Shown: piece by piece, positions 60,810 to 64,000 of the stretch | Layout: every line of letters starts with the position of its first letter | Position numbering within the stretch: position 1 is the stretch's first letter | Assembly: GCA_017518185.1 (NCBI GenBank) | Contig: JAFWWB010000070.1 | Span: 1 to 64,000 of the forward strand | Direction of reading: 5' to 3' | DNA length: 64,000 nucleotides | Origin: Lachnospiraceae bacterium | GTDB taxonomy: Bacteria; Bacillota; Clostridia; Lachnospirales; Lachnospiraceae | Made by a program: the position numbers and the translations under genes | The notes under the pieces: model-generated | The model's database searches: none | Told to the model about the DNA's origin: nothing | Seen by the model: the letters and a program-made list of their open reading frames with translations, nothing else

Positions 60810-63602
60810 TCATTTCTTCTTTTTCCGCATCTTCTTAAGCTCTGCCAGCTGGTATGTGGGAGGTATCGGTACCTTATCATTATCGCCATGGACTTGAATA
60901 TAGCCCAAACTGATCTCATACAGTTCCTGGGGGCCGATCGCAAGCTCATCAAGTTCGGTCTGGGCCTTCATGTATTCCAGGCACCTCTTCATTATATCCG
61001 CCTCGGGAACCGTATCCGGATCAGCCGCCCCGTTCTTTCTTCTCTCTTCTTTCAGTTCATGGATCGCGATCTCGGAATAGAAATCGTATAAGGGGTCATC
61101 TTTGGTGAGCACCGGTTCCCGGTTCTCCGCCTTAAGCCTCTCCTCCGCTGCCTTAAGCCTCTCCTCTGCTTCCTTCTCGGCCTTACGGGCTTTCTTCGCC
61201 CTGCTGTCGGATTTATATATCTTGTAGCCCAGCCTTCCGCCCACATGCCATGCCGTCTTTATAAGAAGGAAGGGATCTTTGAGTATATCTCCCATGACCT
61301 TCAGGAAGGAATTGGGCCTGACCCGTATCTTTTTGGGATCATAATAGAGGTCATACTGAAGCTTGAGCTGGTACAGGGCCACCTTCTTATAGGACTCCAG
61401 GAAGCTGTCCATAGCCTGATTTTTCTGCTCCTCCGTAGCCGCACCGATCTTCTCGCTATCCCTGAGCTTATCGTAAGCGGTCTTAAGGGCTTTACCCATC
61501 CCGTCCTTCTGTTCCGCAAACATCTCCGCCAGCTCTCTCTGTATCTGCGCTTCCCTTTGGGCGGCTGTTTCCTCACTCAGTCCGTCGAGTTTAATATTCG
61601 TCTTTACCAGGGACATTATGCCTGATTCATCCTGCTTTTTCGCAAAGCGGGCATACAGTGCATCCCAGTGCGTTTTGTGCTTATCGTCATCTCCGTAGTT
61701 GCGGGCTGTCCTCCTGGCATCACTGACCTTACGGGCAAAGAGATGCTGGGGATTGACATAGCAGTCTCCCCTGACGTTCATATTTCCCATACTAAGGACG
61801 GCTTTCTGTAATTTTTTGATCTTCGTGTTCATGTCCTCAACGGTGTTCATGAGACGGAGCTGACCCTGGGAAAAATTGTATATCGCGGGGGGGACCTTGA
61901 CCCCCAGCTCCTGCGCCTTAAGGAAGCAGGCCATTATCCTCTGTCCGGCCTCGGTCTCGTCTCCCATTCTGAGGATCTTCAAAAAACCTTTTTTGAGCTC
62001 TTCCTGCTTATCCGCATCATAGAACTGCACGAACTCCGGGTCACTCTTGTCCAGCAGTGCGTCGAAGCTCTCGAAGAAAAGCTCCGCATCACCGGTGGCT
62101 GCGGAAGCCAGCATGGCGGATATCCACCTCTGCTGCCCTCCGGAGATCTGAACGGCATTGCCGTAATCTATGACAGTGACCTTTTTATCCGTCACCATGA
62201 TATTACCTGCGTGAAGATCTGCATGATAGAAGCCGCTGTTTATCATGCCCTCCTTGACCCAGATGCTGCAGAGCTTGCACACGTGATCCCTGCGCTTCTC
62301 AAGCCTCTTTAACTCTGCCGAGAGCTCCTCCGAGTTCTTTCTGAACAGGTGCACGTTCTTATCGTTAAGCTCCAGATGGCTGCCTCCCTTGTAGAAGGGA
62401 GCGGTCAGTTCTTCTATCTTTTTATCTATATCTTCAAGATAGCGGTCCACGGTGGTGCCTTCGGCCTTCTCACCCATAAGGAAGTCCTGTCCGGCCTCCA
62501 CATCATGGATCAGCTTCATGCTGGTAACCTCTTCCTCCTGGTTCTCATATATCCTGCCCGCATCCACGTTGCGGCTCTCTATGGAAAGGTCAAGTTCTTT
62601 CTCGTAGCCCTCCAGCTGGCCCTCCAGGGTCTCCTTCATACCGCCGCTCTTATCGGTCTCTTCCGCATATCTGCGCAGGAGTACCTTCTCTCTCTCCATA
62701 CGGTTCTTTGCGTCGGGGCGGAGCACCTTGATCACCACGTCCTTCCCGTCGCTGTATTTTCTGCCATATATCCTGCAGAGGAAAGCCTGTCCCACGGAGG
62801 CTGCGCCCAGGGGACGTACCACCTCTATCCTTTCTATTGCCTTATTGGAACGCTCCACTATGCTCCTCATTACAACCTTCACGTATTCATCGGCTATGGG
62901 GAGCAGGTTGGACTTCATGTCCTTTATGGCAAGCTTCATCGACTTGGGGGCTCCCCCCAGTGACATGCCCTGCATCAGCTTCTGGAGCAGGGGGCCCGCC
63001 CCCTTCAGCATACCGCCCAGAAGAGCTCCTGCCATTTCATCCCTGCTATGGAGATCCGCGTAGCTGCGCACAATGGCGCGCTGGAAGTTCTGAAGATCAT
63101 CCAGGTACCCGACATATCTGAAAGACGCATTGCTCGGATCCTTCTTTAATTCCTCAAACGCCTCTTCGTCTGTCATCATATATGCCTGCTTAGGCTTGAG
63201 GAAACGAATCATCGAGGCCAGCATACAGCGCTTATCCATGATATCGGAATCCTTGAAATACTGCTGCAGTATAAGCTTGTTAAAGCGGCCCTGGCCCTTC
63301 TCTCCCCTGGTCAGTACCTCCATCATCTCATCAAGTGTCTGCGGTTCTTTCTTCTCCTCTTCCTTCTTATTTCCGCGTTTTTTGCCCCCGAACAGCTCAT
63401 CCGCCTGGTCGCTGATCACCTTCTGCATCTCATCGCAGATATTGGTGACGACCTGGTCCAGCCTGGCTGCCAGCTTTTCGAATTCTTCCGCATAGTCAGC
63501 GTAAATGACGTTCAGCGACTTGCCTGAAAAGATGAGATCCAGCAGCGGCCCGTCCAGCTTTGCGATGGGCGAGCGCCTGATGGTTTCGATCTCCTCCTTC
63601 AT
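60810..63602 (-). CDS. UbiB/ADCK-type kinase paralogue, 3' part after a frameshift
   Basis: 930 residues, collinear with about residues 555-1600 of the 1659-aa neighbour. Kinase elements: 'VRPLGAASVGQAFLCRI', 'VVIKVLRP', 'ELDLSIESRN', 'GFYHADLHAGNIMV' and 'VTVIDYG' (a DYG in place of DFG). The C-terminal 'IKTAWHVGGRLGYKIYKS' and charged tail are shared. The ATG at 63602 overlaps the stop of the upstream frame, and alignment with the paralogue continues into that frame. The natural start is therefore upstream and the gene is split. It may be re-initiated, a pseudogene, or an assembly error. Confidence 0.65.
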   Translation of the reverse strand: MKEEIETIRRSPIAKLDGPLLDLIFSGKSLNVIYADYAEEFEKLAARLDQVVTNICDEMQKVISDQADELFGGKKRGNKKEEEKKEPQTLDEMMEVLTRGEKGQGRFNKLILQQYFKDSDIMDKRCMLASMIRFLKPKQAYMMTDEEAFEELKKDPSNASFRYVGYLDDLQNFQRAIVRSYADLHSRDEMAGALLGGMLKGAGPLLQKLMQGMSLGGAPKSMKLAIKDMKSNLLPIADEYVKVVMRSIVERSNKAIERIEVVRPLGAASVGQAFLCRIYGRKYSDGKDVVIKVLRPDAKNRMEREKVLLRRYAEETDKSGGMKETLEGQLEGYEKELDLSIESRNVDAGRIYENQEEEVTSMKLIHDVEAGQDFLMGEKAEGTTVDRYLEDIDKKIEELTAPFYKGGSHLELNDKNVHLFRKNSEELSAELKRLEKRRDHVCKLCSIWVKEGMINSGFYHADLHAGNIMVTDKKVTVIDYGNAVQISGGQQRWISAMLASAATGDAELFFESFDALLDKSDPEFVQFYDADKQEELKKGFLKILRMGDETEAGQRIMACFLKAQELGVKVPPAIYNFSQGQLRLMNTVEDMNTKIKKLQKAVLSMGNMNVRGDCYVNPQHLFARKVSDARRTARNYGDDDKHKTHWDALYARFAKKQDESGIMSLVKTNIKLDGLSEETAAQREAQIQRELAEMFAEQKDGMGKALKTAYDKLRDSEKIGAATEEQKNQAMDSFLESYKKVALYQLKLQYDLYYDPKKIRVRPNSFLKVMGDILKDPFLLIKTAWHVGGRLGYKIYKSDSRAKKARKAEKEAEERLKAAEERLKAENREPVLTKDDPLYDFYSEIAIHELKEERRKNGAADPDTVPEADIMKRCLEYMKAQTELDELAIGPQELYEISLGYIQVHGDNDKVPIPPTYQLAELKKMRKKKK

Positions 63603-64000
63603 GTATTCCGCAAGGGTCTTCCCGCCGCAGTCTTAACCGCGGGAAAAGGCATCCTGTCAATGAGGTTATCTACCAGATCCACCCTGACCTTTCTGCCGTT
63701 CACATCCGTTTCTATCAGTTCCCCGTGCAATATGAGCTTCAGGGCGTCCATATGCCGTCCCATCCTGCGGCGCAGCATTTCTCCGGGGCTCAGCTGTTCG
63801 CTCTTCGCATTGTCCGAGGTAAAGCTCTGACTGTCGGAGATCATGTCGGCGAAAAGATTTACCACCTTTTCCTCTCCGTAGTTCCAGTCCTTTACCTTTT
63901 CGGGGTTTACTTCCTTGCTCCAGCGGTCATACTTCTCAGGCATCCTGACCACTTCGTCTTTTTTCTCTTTCTCCTCCATGCCGAAAAAGCTTTTAAATCC
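63599..64000 (-). CDS. UbiB/ADCK-type kinase paralogue, 5' part (partial, frameshifted)
   Basis: Open from the window edge to the TGA at 63599. Residues from 'MPEKYDRWSKE' through 'DWNYGEEKVVNLFADMISDS' and 'LRRRMGRHMDALK' align with residues about 455-520 of the 1659-aa paralogue. After 'RMPFPAVKTA' the frame departs from homology and ends; homology resumes in the -1 frame at 'KTLAEYMKEEI'. The frame has no stop up to base 64000, so the gene begins beyond the window, and an ATG at 63979 is probably internal. The indel lies within 63617-63631. Confidence 0.7.
   Translation of the reverse strand, partial: GFKSFFGMEEKEKKDEVVRMPEKYDRWSKEVNPEKVKDWNYGEEKVVNLFADMISDSQSFTSDNAKSEQLSPGEMLRRRMGRHMDALKLILHGELIETDVNGRKVRVDLVDNLIDRMPFPAVKTAAGRPLRNT

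Noticed and set aside
1-64000. tRNA or rRNA genes
   Set aside because: No cloverleaf-like or rRNA-like stretch was noticed in the few intergenic gaps, which are nearly all under 150 bases.

Overview
The window most resembles a chromosomal segment of an anaerobic, low-to-mid GC Clostridia bacterium, probably Lachnospiraceae-like. The housekeeping genes (YlmH, PHP phosphoesterase, MATE) and strong AGGAGG-type ribosome sites fit this, but there is no rRNA or other taxonomic marker, so the placement is inference. Almost everything from about 5.6 kb to the right edge is read on the minus strand.

Region 1 (1-5.6 kb) is an ordinary flank. It holds the 5' part of an HTH regulator with a palindromic promoter, remnants of a DUF2786-like gene, and a P-loop-less AAA ATPase with the broken tail of its partner gene. 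A PNPOx-PHP-YlmH operon and a divergent MATE transporter follow, with dispersed 'CTCGGGATGACAT' repeats.

Region 2 (5.6-55.5 kb, minus strand, read from 55.5 kb down) is one very long, tightly packed operon for a contractile injection system (CIS) related to eCIS/Afp/PVC. Order of transcription: a baseplate-associated 'YYPGK' protein; a block of envelope proteins (kinase-like protein with a C-terminal TM segment, degenerate class III cyclase receptor, MORN protein, TolC-like coiled coil, Gly-Ser-Asp stalk protein); DUF4255 cap protein; small beta-sandwich protein; PAAR-like tip; sheath; tube; tail-assembly chaperone with an apparent -1 frameshift into a DUF6760 domain; a tube-like protein with nine F-x-W-x-G repeats; an 848-aa Glu/Arg-rich coil (possible tape measure); two Afp7-like adaptors; split VgrG (hub + spike); gp25; two J-like baseplate proteins; gpI-like protein. 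Next come STAS, FtsE-like ABC ATPase, HATPase and SH3 proteins, a 954-aa PI3/4-kinase/HipA-like protein (possible cargo), and two successive [AAA+ ATPase - DUF4157 protein] pairs. The operon ends with a polyprenyl diphosphate synthase and three small membrane or DUF proteins.

Region 3 (55.5-64 kb) starts with a roughly 270-base structured intergenic region that should carry the operon promoter. Upstream of it lie two tandem, very large paralogues with an embedded UbiB/ADCK-type atypical kinase domain. The upstream paralogue is split by a frameshift and runs off the window edge.

The structural genes give a complete contractile particle, but no tail-fibre gene was recognised. The several single-pass membrane proteins suggest a particle docked on the producer's own envelope rather than a freely released one (inference). 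The most novel aspects are the envelope/signalling block with a catalytically dead cyclase, the duplicated ATPase-DUF4157 modules sharing an unnamed repeated domain, the W-repeat tube protein, the frameshifted chaperone, and the kinase-like giant proteins.
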